NCBI RefSeq assembly: GCF_024435355.1
Contig: NZ_JAMJWG010000003.1
Coordinates: 372,001 to 436,000 of the forward strand
DNA length: 64,000 nucleotides
Origin: Streptomyces odontomachi
GTDB lineage: Bacteria; Actinomycetota; Actinomycetes; Streptomycetales; Streptomycetaceae
Reading direction: 5' to 3'
The notes beneath the pieces were generated by a model. It made no database searches, was not told the DNA's origin, and saw only the letters and a list, made by a program, of their open reading frames with translations. The first letter of the stretch is position 1, and the number at the start of each line of letters is the position of its first letter. The position numbers and the translations under genes are program-made. Shown piece by piece: positions 14,745-23,198 of the stretch.

Positions 14745-15911
14745 GTGACCGACGCACAGCATGCCATCCAGGTCGTCGCCCACCGCGGGGCCTCCGAGGA
14801 CGCTCCCGAACACACGCTGGCCGCCTACCGCAAGGCCATCGAGGACGGCGCCGACGCCCTCGAGTGCGACGTACGTCTCACCGCCGACGGGCACCTGGTC
14901 TGCGTGCACGATCGCCGGATCAACCGTACGTCGAACGGTCGGGGAGCGGTCTCGGCGCTGGAGCTCTCCGAGCTGGCCACCCTGGACTTCGGCTCCTGGA
15001 TGGGCCGCGAGAAGGGCGCCGACGCACCTGGCTGGGAGGAGAGCCCGGACTGGTACGACGCGGACCGCGCCGAGGACACGTCCGTCCTCACCCTGGAGCG
15101 GCTGCTGGAACTCGTCTCGGACAGCGGCCGCCGCATCGAGTTGGCCATCGAGACCAAGCACCCGACCCGCTGGGCGGGCCAGGTGGAACGGCGCCTGCTC
15201 GCCACCCTCCGGGACTTCGGCCTCGAGGCCCCCGCACCGTCCCCCCACACCCCCCACACCCCCCACACGCGAAACGGCACGCAGTGGCCATCGGAGACCG
15301 TCGGAGCGGGCTCCGAATATCGGGGCAAGGGAATGAGTGGCGTGAAATGGGGCCATAGGTCGCGAAAGGCTTACGGCACGGACGCCACCGACATTGTCGA
15401 TATCACGAACATCGCCGACATGACGCACACGACAGACACGACGGGCACCACAGGTGTCACGGACGCCACGGACGCCACGGACGCCACGGACGCCACGACA
15501 GAGGGCACGGGCGGCGCTGGCGGCTCGGACCGCGCGCACGGCGCACACGGCTCAGGTCCGGAGCCGACGGTGCGCCAGGCATGGCCGGTTCGGATCATGA
15601 GTTTTTCAGCGCGCTCCCTGCAACGGGTGCGGATCGCGTCCCCCGCCATGCCGACCGTCTATCTGATGCAGTTCATCTCGCCTCGGCACCGCGAGGGACG
15701 GCTGCCCTCGGGCGTGCACATCGCCGGACCGTCGCTGCGGATCGTGCGCAACCACCCCGGCTACGTCGAGAAGCTGAAGAAGGCCGGGCACCGGGTCCAC
15801 GTGTGGACCGTCAATGAGGACGCCGACATCGATCTGTGCGTCTCGCTCGGCGTGGACGCCATCATCACCAACCGGCCGAAGCAGGTACTGCGCCGGCTCG
15901 GCCGGGCATAA
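14745..15911 (+). CDS. Glycerophosphodiester phosphodiesterase with a low-complexity insertion
   Basis: This 388-residue GDPD TIM barrel shows HRGASEDAPEHT (His13, Arg14), Glu40-x-Asp42 (ALECDVRL) and His55 (VCVHD), plus the C-terminal VHVWTVN and DAIITNRP strands. It hydrolyses glycerophosphodiesters to sn-glycerol 3-phosphate and an alcohol. Between the IELAIETKH strand and PVRIMSFS an insertion of about 117 residues (162-279) carries HTP repeats and a TDATDATDATDAT run, encoded by 9-bp DNA repeats. Usual family members have only a short loop there. The barrel looks complete, so it is probably active. Confidence 0.9.
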   Translation: MTDAQHAIQVVAHRGASEDAPEHTLAAYRKAIEDGADALECDVRLTADGHLVCVHDRRINRTSNGRGAVSALELSELATLDFGSWMGREKGADAPGWEESPDWYDADRAEDTSVLTLERLLELVSDSGRRIELAIETKHPTRWAGQVERRLLATLRDFGLEAPAPSPHTPHTPHTRNGTQWPSETVGAGSEYRGKGMSGVKWGHRSRKAYGTDATDIVDITNIADMTHTTDTTGTTGVTDATDATDATDATTEGTGGAGGSDRAHGAHGSGPEPTVRQAWPVRIMSFSARSLQRVRIASPAMPTVYLMQFISPRHREGRLPSGVHIAGPSLRIVRNHPGYVEKLKKAGHRVHVWTVNEDADIDLCVSLGVDAIITNRPKQVLRRLGRA

Positions 15912-16075
15912 CGCCGCGTTACCGCACACACCACTCTTCGTCACCCGGCGTACACCTGGCGCGTTCGGCGCATATGCCGCAATGAGGCGTACGTCACGGA
16001 ACGTGGTCTGGCCGGTTTCCGGTCCGGTGGCCCGGGGCATTCACACCGTGGCGTGGGGCAAAGGAGGTCTCGGGG

Positions 16076-16816
16076 GTGGCGTTGGTGGTGGCACAGGAAG
16101 TGCCCACGTCGTCGAGCATGGCCGTACCCCATGGCCCTGCGGGTGTGGGGAAAGCCAGGCGTCGCATGCGCGACCAACTACGCGTCTGCGGGGTCTGTGA
16201 CACGGCGGTCGACGATGCCGTACTGATCCTTTCCGAACTGCTCAGCAACGCGTGCCGGCACGGCAGGCCACTGCGGGAGGTGCCCGGCGGCGGCGGGGAC
16301 GTACTGGCCGCCTGGCGCGTGGATGCGGCAGGGCGGCTGACGGTCGAGGTCACGGACGGCGGGGGTCCCACCCGTCCCGTTCCCGCCAAGCCCTCGATCA
16401 CCGCACGCGGCGGCCGCGGGCTGAACATCATCACCGCCCTGGCCGACGACTGGGGCGTACGGGACGGCGTGCACGGCGGCGTCACCGTCTGGGTGGTCGT
16501 CCGCCTGGAGACCGCCCCCGCCCGCACCCCGGCCACCCGCAATCGCGCAGGCGGCCACGGAAGCGTCACCGCGGGGAACGGCCAGGACGCCCAGGGCCGT
16601 GTCCACTCCCCCGACGGCACCCCGCACGCCACGGTCGGCACCCCGGGCCGTCGCACCGGCAGCGGTTCCGCCACCGCGGCGCACGCGCACCGCTCCGGGC
16701 ACGGGCACCCTCAGGCCCACCGACACGGCGGCGAGCTCGCCACACGCGGAGCCTCCCGACCGGGGCCGCTACTGGCCGACCGGGAGGCCTCGGGGCGGCT
16801 CGACGAGCGGGATTGA
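16076..16816 (+). CDS. Anti-sigma-type ATP-binding protein (RsbW/GHKL)
   Basis: Residues about 25-150 are a histidine-kinase-like ATPase domain. It has the N box ILSELLSNACRHG, a G1 box VTDGGGP in place of the usual DNGxG, and the G2 box GGRGLNIITALADDWGVR. Such stand-alone domains are abundant in Streptomyces as regulators of sigma factors or anti-anti-sigma partners. The last 95 residues are His/Gly/Ala-rich and disordered. The stop falls inside a tandem repeat tract, so the C-terminus may vary between strains. Partners cannot be deduced here. Confidence 0.85.
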   Translation: MALVVAQEVPTSSSMAVPHGPAGVGKARRRMRDQLRVCGVCDTAVDDAVLILSELLSNACRHGRPLREVPGGGGDVLAAWRVDAAGRLTVEVTDGGGPTRPVPAKPSITARGGRGLNIITALADDWGVRDGVHGGVTVWVVVRLETAPARTPATRNRAGGHGSVTAGNGQDAQGRVHSPDGTPHATVGTPGRRTGSGSATAAHAHRSGHGHPQAHRHGGELATRGASRPGPLLADREASGRLDERD

Positions 16817-16907
16817 CGAGCGGAATACAAACGGGGCCGACGAGCGGAATACAAGCGGGGCTGACGACCGGGATACAACGGGGCTGACGACCGGGATCGA
16901 CGGGGCC
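16802..16907. repeat. Tandem 22-24 bp repeats over the 3' end of the ATPase gene
   Basis: Units begin at 16815, 16839, 16863 and 16886, each starting gacga(g/c)cggg and ending cgggg(c/t), preceded by a partial unit at 16802. The first stop codon (16814-16816) falls at the repeat border. The rest of the spacer to 17217 (about 310 bases) shows no gene and no clear promoter. Confidence 0.8.
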
Positions 16908-17217
16908 CCGACCCCGGTCGTGGTGATCGGGGCGATGTGGGACCGGGTCCGCTGATGGCGACATCACCGAGAATCCGGGTGTCCGTACAACCCGCTCCCG
17001 CAGGATTCCGCGTCCCAGGGGCGCGACCGGCTAGGCTCGCGCCGTAACTCAGCCGTACTCACTCGTGCCGTCGTCGACGACGCGTCGGCCGTACGCATTC
17101 GTGCCCCACGCACGCCCCCGTGCGCCACGCACGACCTGTGTCGTGGATACGCCCCTGGTGCACATACGTACGCACCTCGCGCCGTAGACGACGAGCCGGA
17201 ACCGGGAGATGCCCACG

Positions 17218-18210
17218 ATGGCGAAGAAGCGCGCCCAGACGAAGGCCAGGCGCCCGCAGCAGAGCGCGGCGGGGCGAGGCGCCGACGCGGAGCTTCCGGT
17301 CGTCGGCGCACGTGAACCCTGCCCGTGTGGTTCCGGCCGGCGCTACAAGGCGTGCCACGGCCGGGCGGCGGCGCATGCGGTGACCGAACTGGTGCACCGC
17401 CCGTTCGAGGGCCTGCCCGCCGAGTGCGACTGGGTTGCGCTGCGCGAGCTGGTGCCCGCCGCGACCGTCGAGCTGACGCTCAGCCAGGAAGCCGGCGGCC
17501 TGCCCGACGACGTCCCGTCGGTCACGCTCGCCACAGTGCTGCCGATGGCCTGGCCGGCGCTGCGCCGCGACGACGGCGCCGTCCTGCTCGGCCTCCAGAA
17601 CGACACCTCCTCCGGCGACATCAGCCGGGACCTCGCCGACACGCTCACCCGCGCGCTGACCGTCGCCCCGGGCTCCCCGGTGGAGGGTCGCCGCGCCCCG
17701 GCGGACGGGCCGCGCCTCCAGGACCTGCTGGCGTCCGACGCGCCGTTCGAGCCGGTCGTGCGCACCGGCTTCGAGTTCTGGGTGCCGGACGCGGAGAACG
17801 CCACGCCGGAGGTCGCCGCCTCCCTGGAGCGTGCGAACGCCGCGGCGATCCCGACCGTGCGGCTCACCAGCGTCGAGGCCGCCTACTGGTGCGAGACACC
17901 GGAGAAGAACCACCTGCGGTGGGTCATGCCGCACCCTGAGGAGCAGCTGCTCGACGCGCTCGCCCGGCTGCACGCGGCGGACGCGTCATCGCTGGGCGAG
18001 GGCACCCGTCTCGTCGGCTCGTTCCGTGCGCACGGACTGACGGTGCCGGTGTGGGACCTGCCGACGGGAATGTCGGCCGAGGACACCGAGAAGCCCGCCG
18101 CCGCGTTCGCCGAACGCCTGGCGACCGCGCTGGTCTCGACGGCACCGCTCACCCCGGAAGAGCGCCGGGCCCGCAGCGGCCTCACCAACCGGCAGGTCAC
18201 GCTGAGCTGA
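17218..18210 (+). CDS. DUF5926 protein with N-terminal SEC-C zinc motif
   Basis: The ATG at 17218 is preferred over that at 17209 because GGGAG (17204-17208) is then well spaced. The 330-residue protein starts with a basic stretch (AKKRAQTKARRPQQ). A SEC-C motif follows, EPCPCGSGRRYKACHG, a zinc-binding module known from the SecA C-terminus. The long DUF5926 domain (about 60-325) is alpha/beta with no catalytic residues I recognise. The family is specific to actinobacteria. The gene stands alone; its molecular role is unknown, although SEC-C suggests contact with ribosomes or translocation proteins. Confidence 0.85.
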   Translation: MAKKRAQTKARRPQQSAAGRGADAELPVVGAREPCPCGSGRRYKACHGRAAAHAVTELVHRPFEGLPAECDWVALRELVPAATVELTLSQEAGGLPDDVPSVTLATVLPMAWPALRRDDGAVLLGLQNDTSSGDISRDLADTLTRALTVAPGSPVEGRRAPADGPRLQDLLASDAPFEPVVRTGFEFWVPDAENATPEVAASLERANAAAIPTVRLTSVEAAYWCETPEKNHLRWVMPHPEEQLLDALARLHAADASSLGEGTRLVGSFRAHGLTVPVWDLPTGMSAEDTEKPAAAFAERLATALVSTAPLTPEERRARSGLTNRQVTLS

Positions 18211-18433
18211 GTCCTGCGCCGAGCCCTGAGTCGAGCCCTGCGCCGAGTCCTACGCCGAGTCCTACGCCGAGGCCTGAGCTGCGTCCCGCGCTGCGTCCGG
18301 TGGCCGGGGCGCTTGGGCAGGGCACTTGGCATGCGCCACCTGGTGTGGCTGCTTGGCCTCCGCCCATGCCCTCGCCATTCGGCCTTGGCATGGGCCTCAC
18401 CGTTCGGCCTCGCCGTCTGGCCTCCGCCAATGC

Positions 18434-18472
18434 CCTCGACGTTTGACCTCGACGTTTGACCTCGACGTTTGG
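18434..18472. repeat. Triple 13-bp repeat
   Basis: The unit cctcgacgtttga occurs three times head to tail, the last ending in gg instead of ga. Confidence 0.85.
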
Positions 18473-18779
18473 TTGACATGCGTCGGCGAGGCGGCGGGTC
18501 GGCGGAGTCGGTCGGACGTGTGGCGCCTTTGCCCGCGTGCGGGTGCCGGCCGTTGCGGTCGGTACCCGCGCTCGGGTCGGGAGCTGAGCCGAACGGGTGA
18601 CTTCCCAGCCGTTTTCGATGACCTGCCGGCACCGTACGCGGGCGGTCGAATGGGCCGGCAGAGGGCCCGGCGAACAGCGGTGACTCCGCTCACAGCGCTT
18701 TATCGACGCAGGTGAACCGGTGTGTACTTGGCCGAGATCGAATTTGCGATGCGCGGATCTCTTGTTACCGTTCATATAG

Positions 18780-18817
18780 CCCGGTTGCTGGTGCATCCCC
18801 CGTCGCCAGCAACCGGG
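18780..18817. terminator. Hairpin in the SEC-C/primase spacer
   Basis: A perfect 12-bp stem cccggttgctgg/ccagcaaccggg with a 14-nt loop. It lies about 350 bp beyond the end of the leftward primase-like gene and 570 bp beyond the rightward SEC-C gene. An AT-rich stretch with TATAGC precedes it, so it might instead end a small RNA. Confidence 0.6.
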
Positions 18818-19165
18818 CGTTGCCATGTCGGCGCCCGCCCCACCCCCGGTACACCCGGCGTTCGGCGGCGGCCGACACCGGCTTCCCCCCGCGGCCATGG
18901 GCCCGTTGGCGGATGCCTCATCCGTCCCGTTCGTACCCTGCTCGTACCTCGGCCGCGCCCCGGTTGTGTCCCGTTCATCCCGTTTCGGGCCGCCGGTTCA
19001 CGCCCGCACTCGTGCCCCTCAGTTCACGCCCGCCCCGCACGCGGGCTTGCCCGGGCGCACTGCACGCCCGGGCGTCGCACACGCCCGCATGCCTGCGTGC
19101 GCCGGAGTGCTCGCGCGCCCGGGAGCTCGCACGGGTTCCGCGAGCCCCAGGGCGCCTCCGCACCG

Positions 19166-20476
19166 TCACATCTCCGGTGCGCTGACTCCCCGGTGCGTCA
19201 GGGCGTCGACCACCGCGTCCACGACGGCCTCCACGTCGGGCACCCAGGGTGCCGCGGAGCCGGGGAGCGGGGCGCGCTCCCAGCGGACCTGGCCCTGGCC
19301 GGTGCAGGACGGCGGGAGGGCGAGATAGCCGCCCTCGCCGTGGAAGCGCAGCGAACCGGGGACGAAGTCCTTGGCGAACAGCAGATCGCCGAGCTGCTCC
19401 ATCGAGTACGGGGCGACCAGGATCGACCACCGGGTGGGGGTGGCCAGCACCGGGCCGAGCCGCATCTCGCGACGGTCCAGGGCCGCCAGGGCGCGTGCCG
19501 CGGCGACCGCGGGCAGGCTGACGGCGCACGGGGCGCGACCGCCGGTGGCCATGATGATGGGTGCGGTGGGCCGGTTGGACCACCACCAGCGCACCATGCG
19601 CTCGTCGGTGGTGGCGGCCAGCAGGCCCGGGTCGAAGGGGTGCGCGCCGGGCACCGTGCACTCGGGGTCGGGGCAGGCGCACCGGGCGCCGCCGCGTGGC
19701 TGTAGCCCTACCGCGCGCTGCTGGAGGCCGACGCCGGGCAGTACCGGCCAGCCCCATTCGGTCGCGATGGCGAGCGCCGCGCCGGGCAGGTCAGGTCGGC
19801 TCTTCTTGCCGCCCGTCGCCCAGGATCCGCTGCCTGCCGCGCGGGCACCGCTTCCCCGGGCGCCGCCGCTCCGCATGCCGCTCGGGGTCCACCGGCCGGC
19901 ACGCTGCCAGCGGGCCCAGATCGTGCTGCCCTTGCCGCCGGTCCGCGCTGCCTTACCGTTCCTGCTGGCGCCGTCGACCCGGCCGGTCAGGCCTGCACCG
20001 CCGGGCGCACCGGGTCCGGCCATCGCGCCGGTCGCGCTGTCGTCTTCTGCGGTGTCATCTGCCGCGTCGCCGGTGCCGTCGACGGCACCGACCTCGTTGG
20101 GCACACGGGCCACGGCGCATCCATCGAGCGCATCCGGCTCGCCGCGTCCGCTGGCCGCACCTGCCGCATTCCGCCCACCGGCCGTACCCGTCGCACCACG
20201 TCCCCCGGACGCGCCCGGCGCACTTTCCGCACCGGCCGCGCTCGGCTCACCACGCCCGTCAACGGTGCCCGTCGCACCGCCTGTCTCCGTCGGCTCGACC
20301 GAGTCCGCAGTACCGCTCGCCCTTGCCTCACCCGTCGTACCGGATCCGTCGGTTCTGCTCGCCCGGCCGGCTTGCGCGTCGCCCGCGCCGCCGCTCCTCT
20401 CGTCGCTCCCCCCGCTCCTCAGGCTGAAGTTCCACCTGGTCAGGAGCCTGCGTCGCCTTCCGAGGATCTCGCGCAT
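19166..20476 (-). CDS. Chromosomal Prim-Pol-domain protein with large low-complexity insert
   Basis: The ATG at 20476 follows AAAGGAA. Of 436 residues, the N-terminus MREILGRRRRLLTRWNFS and the C-terminal half (from about 225) look conserved. The latter has the bifunctional primase/polymerase layout: LAIATEWGWPVLPGVG, a Cys/His patch CACPDPECTVPGAHPF, and WWWSNRPTAPIIMATGG. The acidic DxD pair of active Prim-Pol enzymes is not evident, so activity is doubtful. Between these parts about 190 residues of Gly/Ala/Thr/Ser/Glu repeats (GATGT, SGRGEP) form a disordered linker. It is distinct from the element's own primase at 8078. Confidence 0.75.
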   Translation of the reverse strand: MREILGRRRRLLTRWNFSLRSGGSDERSGGAGDAQAGRASRTDGSGTTGEARASGTADSVEPTETGGATGTVDGRGEPSAAGAESAPGASGGRGATGTAGGRNAAGAASGRGEPDALDGCAVARVPNEVGAVDGTGDAADDTAEDDSATGAMAGPGAPGGAGLTGRVDGASRNGKAARTGGKGSTIWARWQRAGRWTPSGMRSGGARGSGARAAGSGSWATGGKKSRPDLPGAALAIATEWGWPVLPGVGLQQRAVGLQPRGGARCACPDPECTVPGAHPFDPGLLAATTDERMVRWWWSNRPTAPIIMATGGRAPCAVSLPAVAAARALAALDRREMRLGPVLATPTRWSILVAPYSMEQLGDLLFAKDFVPGSLRFHGEGGYLALPPSCTGQGQVRWERAPLPGSAAPWVPDVEAVVDAVVDALTHRGVSAPEM

Positions 20477-21191
20477 GAGCGCTCGTTCCTTTCCGCGTTG
20501 AACGCCGAGGACCACATTCACACCCTGTGCCTCACACGCTGTGTGGCTGCTGTGCCGCCACTGCTGTGTGTTGCTCGCTGTGTGCTGCCACTGCTGTTGG
20601 TGCCACTGTGCCGTCACTACGTGCGTCGATCAGTTCACCGTGCGTACGCGCTGGCGCGTCACACCCCTGCGGAGCAGGGGATCCCCTCTGGGTCGAGCAG
20701 GGTTCGAACACTCATCGCCCGACACGGCGTGCCGCTGTGCCGGGCGTGGGCATGGCGTGGGGGATGACGACGCATGGCGCTGTACCTACCGCGTTCTCGC
20801 CGCCTCCGCCACGGAGGTTGAAGCACGACCTTTTCGGTGGTTATGACGCCCTGGTCCGCTGCCGGGTTCCGGATTCGCTCGCATCCCGGTGATCCCGGCC
20901 CGCATCGTTCACGTACCCATCGTGTGCGTCATGACGCGCCGTTGAACGAAACCAGTCGACCGCAATATGCCGTTCACTGAGGCGGTTTTTAGCCAACTTC
21001 CTTGTACTCAAAGGAGGCGGGCAGACACCACGAATGCTGTCAGGACAATGCTGGACATCTCCACATCTCTGCGTGTAGATGTTGACCCACTGCCAGCCAG
21101 GCCAGCGGCGCGGAGAGACGCGGAAGACGCGGCACGACAGGGGGTTTGCGATGCTTGTGAGCGGTACGCACCGGCCTGAGAGCTGGACACC
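20477..21191. other. Spacer between divergent genes
   Basis: No gene is supported in these 715 bases. Close to the primase start lie imperfect repeats of tgccactgctgt (20526-20620). An AAGGAGG at 21011-21017 has no start codon at a proper distance. A short ACATCT/AGATGT hairpin lies near 21060-21080. Promoters of both flanking genes should be here but cannot be fixed. Confidence 0.5.
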
Positions 21192-22787
21192 ATGAGCATG
21201 CCCCCTCCGCCGAAAGTGGCCGGAATCGACTCCACAGTTCCGGCGCCCGCTCACACTGTTGCGCCCCCCGGCGCACATTTGGGCGCCCCATCGCCCGGTT
21301 CCCACCCCACGCCCACGCCCCCGGGCGCCCCAGCGGCGGCCATCCAGGACCGCCTGGCCGGCTGGGTCTGCGACCTCACTGGCTTGCATGAGCTCACCGA
21401 GCGCCTGGCGCGCACCACCCGCCTCCGCGACGCCCTGCACGAACTGTTGCGCGCCGGCGCCACCCTGGTCGGTGCCCGCCGCGGCCTCGTCGTCCTGGAA
21501 CCGTCCGACGGGCTCGGCCCCGACACCACCGTCGGCCTCGGCCTCACCCATGCCGACCTCGGTCACATCGAGACCGTGCCGCGCGCCATGACCTCGTACG
21601 GACGGCTGCTCGACACGCCCACCGAACCGTCCGGCGGCGTCTCCGGACCGCCGCTCGGGCCCCCGGGGCCACCCGCGCCACTCGGCGGCTCACCCGTCGC
21701 ACCGCCCACCGGAACGCCCGGCGGGCCCGACGAGTTGGTCCGACCCGATCTGCTGGCCGAGGACGGCCTGAACCCGCACCACCGCGAGGTGCTGGCACGG
21801 CTCGGCTGCGCAGCCACCTACGCCCTGCCGCTCACCACCAGGGCGGCGGGCCGGCTCGGCGCCGCGGTCTGGCTGTACGACGAGCCGACCGAGCCGACCG
21901 AGCGCCGCCGCCACCTCATCGGTCTCTACGCCCGGCACGCCACCGAACACCTCAGCCGTCTGCTGGAACTGGAACGCGCACGCACCGCCCTCGCCGCCGT
22001 CGCCGAGGAGTTGTTGCCGACCCGGCTGCCCCGCATCCCCGGCGTCCGGCTCGCCGTACGGCACCAAGCCGCGCCGAACGGCGGTGGCGACTGGTACGAC
22101 GCGCTGCCGCTGCCGGACGGTGCGTTCGGGCTCGCGGTCGGCTCGGTCACCGGGTCGGGGCCCGGGGTGCTCGCGGCGATGGGTGGCCTGCGGGCCAGCC
22201 TGCGGGCGTACGCGGTGATGGAGGGCGAGGACCCGGTCGCCGTGCTGTCCGACCTGGAGCTGCTGCTACGGCTCACCGAGCCGGCCCGGAGCGCCACCGC
22301 GCTCTTCGCGTACTGCGAGCCCATGCTGCGCAGGATGACGCTGGCCGGAGCCGGGCACACCCCACCGTTGATCATCGGCGAGCGGCGCACCGAGTTCGTG
22401 GAGACCTCGTTGTCCGCGCCGCTCGGAATGCTGTCCTGCTGGGAGGCGCCCACCGTGGAGCTGCACGCGCGGCCCGGTGAGACGGTGCTGCTGTGCACGG
22501 ACGGGCTGCTGCGGCGCACCGGGGAGCCGATGGACCGGGCGGTTGCCCGGTTGCACGCGGCCGGAGCGAGCGTGCCTGCCGCGCTCCGGAGTGACCCCGG
22601 GGCGGTGGCCGACCACGTGCTGCGCTGCATGGTGCCGGGCGAGGCGACCGGGGGCCCCGGCAGCGGTGCCGGCGGACCTGGCGGCGGTACCACGGACGGC
22701 CGCGGGCACGGGCAACCCGGCGCGCGGCCGGCCGGGGGGCACGTGGCCGAGGCGGATGTAGTGGTGCTGACGGCGCGTTTCGAGTGA
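21192..22787 (+). CDS. SpoIIE/RsbU-type PP2C phosphatase with altered metal site
   Basis: This 531-residue protein has a GAF-like sensor region (about 65-265, interrupted by a Pro/Gly loop at 146-180) followed by a PP2C domain (about 280-530). The first metal motif GGDWYDA (298-304) and the CTDGLL motif (Asp437) are intact. The central G-D-V-x-G-H-G motif reads GSVTGSG (317-323), losing the Asp and His. Such phosphatases normally dephosphorylate anti-anti-sigma factors that work with RsbW-like kinases, two of which lie nearby. Activity may be reduced or lost. The ATG at 21192 has an alternative in-frame ATG two codons later. Confidence 0.85.
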   Translation: MSMPPPPKVAGIDSTVPAPAHTVAPPGAHLGAPSPGSHPTPTPPGAPAAAIQDRLAGWVCDLTGLHELTERLARTTRLRDALHELLRAGATLVGARRGLVVLEPSDGLGPDTTVGLGLTHADLGHIETVPRAMTSYGRLLDTPTEPSGGVSGPPLGPPGPPAPLGGSPVAPPTGTPGGPDELVRPDLLAEDGLNPHHREVLARLGCAATYALPLTTRAAGRLGAAVWLYDEPTEPTERRRHLIGLYARHATEHLSRLLELERARTALAAVAEELLPTRLPRIPGVRLAVRHQAAPNGGGDWYDALPLPDGAFGLAVGSVTGSGPGVLAAMGGLRASLRAYAVMEGEDPVAVLSDLELLLRLTEPARSATALFAYCEPMLRRMTLAGAGHTPPLIIGERRTEFVETSLSAPLGMLSCWEAPTVELHARPGETVLLCTDGLLRRTGEPMDRAVARLHAAGASVPAALRSDPGAVADHVLRCMVPGEATGGPGSGAGGPGGGTTDGRGHGQPGARPAGGHVAEADVVVLTARFE

Positions 22788-23198
22788 GCGGGATCTCACG
22801 GGATCTCCTGAGAAGCCGGATTTCGCGGCATTTCACGGGATCTCCTGAGAGTGCGCGTGAGCAGGTCCCTATAAGGCATGTGAAGAGGGCTCCCCTAACA
22901 AGTACGAAGGGCTTCCATAAGAAGAAGGGCTTCCATAAGAGGGGGAAGCGGGGTGCACGGGAGAGGGATGTAGAGGTGTAGGGGGGCGGGCGGGGACGGG
23001 GGCGTGTGGGTGTGCTTCACCACACGACCGGATGCGGCCCGAGCTTCCCGGCGCGCTCCCCGGGCGCACCCGAGGCCCTCTGCCACCGGCCCGCAGGTGC
23101 GCGCCGGGTCTCCGCGCGGGACCGAAGCCCTCGGATCGCGGTCGCACGGACTTACGATGGACGCTGATTCACCAGGCCGCCGGATGGAGGAGGAAGCC
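22788..23198. other. Spacer with two direct-repeat pairs
   Basis: No gene is seen. The 18-mer tcacgggatctcctgaga occurs at 22796-22813 and 22833-22850. A second pair, gaagggcttccataaga, occurs near 22906-22922 and 22924-22940. The rest up to the aminopeptidase start is GC-rich without a clear promoter. Confidence 0.6.

Larger units (their letters stand above)
18211..19165. other. Long spacer with repeat tracts
   Basis: These 955 bases contain no gene I would defend. Right after the stop lies a degenerate repeat of (c)gccgagtcctac units (18217-18275). Three copies of cctcgacgtttga or gg occupy 18434-18472. An AT-richer patch (18720-18779) ends in a terminator-like hairpin. The remainder consists of GC-rich frames that look like shadows. 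Confidence 0.6.

Noticed and set aside
20477..20617. Longer start for the chromosomal Prim-Pol protein
   Set aside because: The added residues are Gln/Ser/Thr repeats from a repetitive spacer, and the ATG at 20476 has an AAAGGAA site.
20680..20740. ggttcgaac resembling a tRNA T loop
   Set aside because: The flanking bases do not form a 5-bp T stem (caggg against actca) and no acceptor stem can be drawn.
21011..21076. Strong AAGGAGG followed by a 14-codon frame (MLSGQCWTSPHLCV)
   Set aside because: The spacing of 16 bases to the ATG is too long, and no regulatory fold supports a leader peptide.
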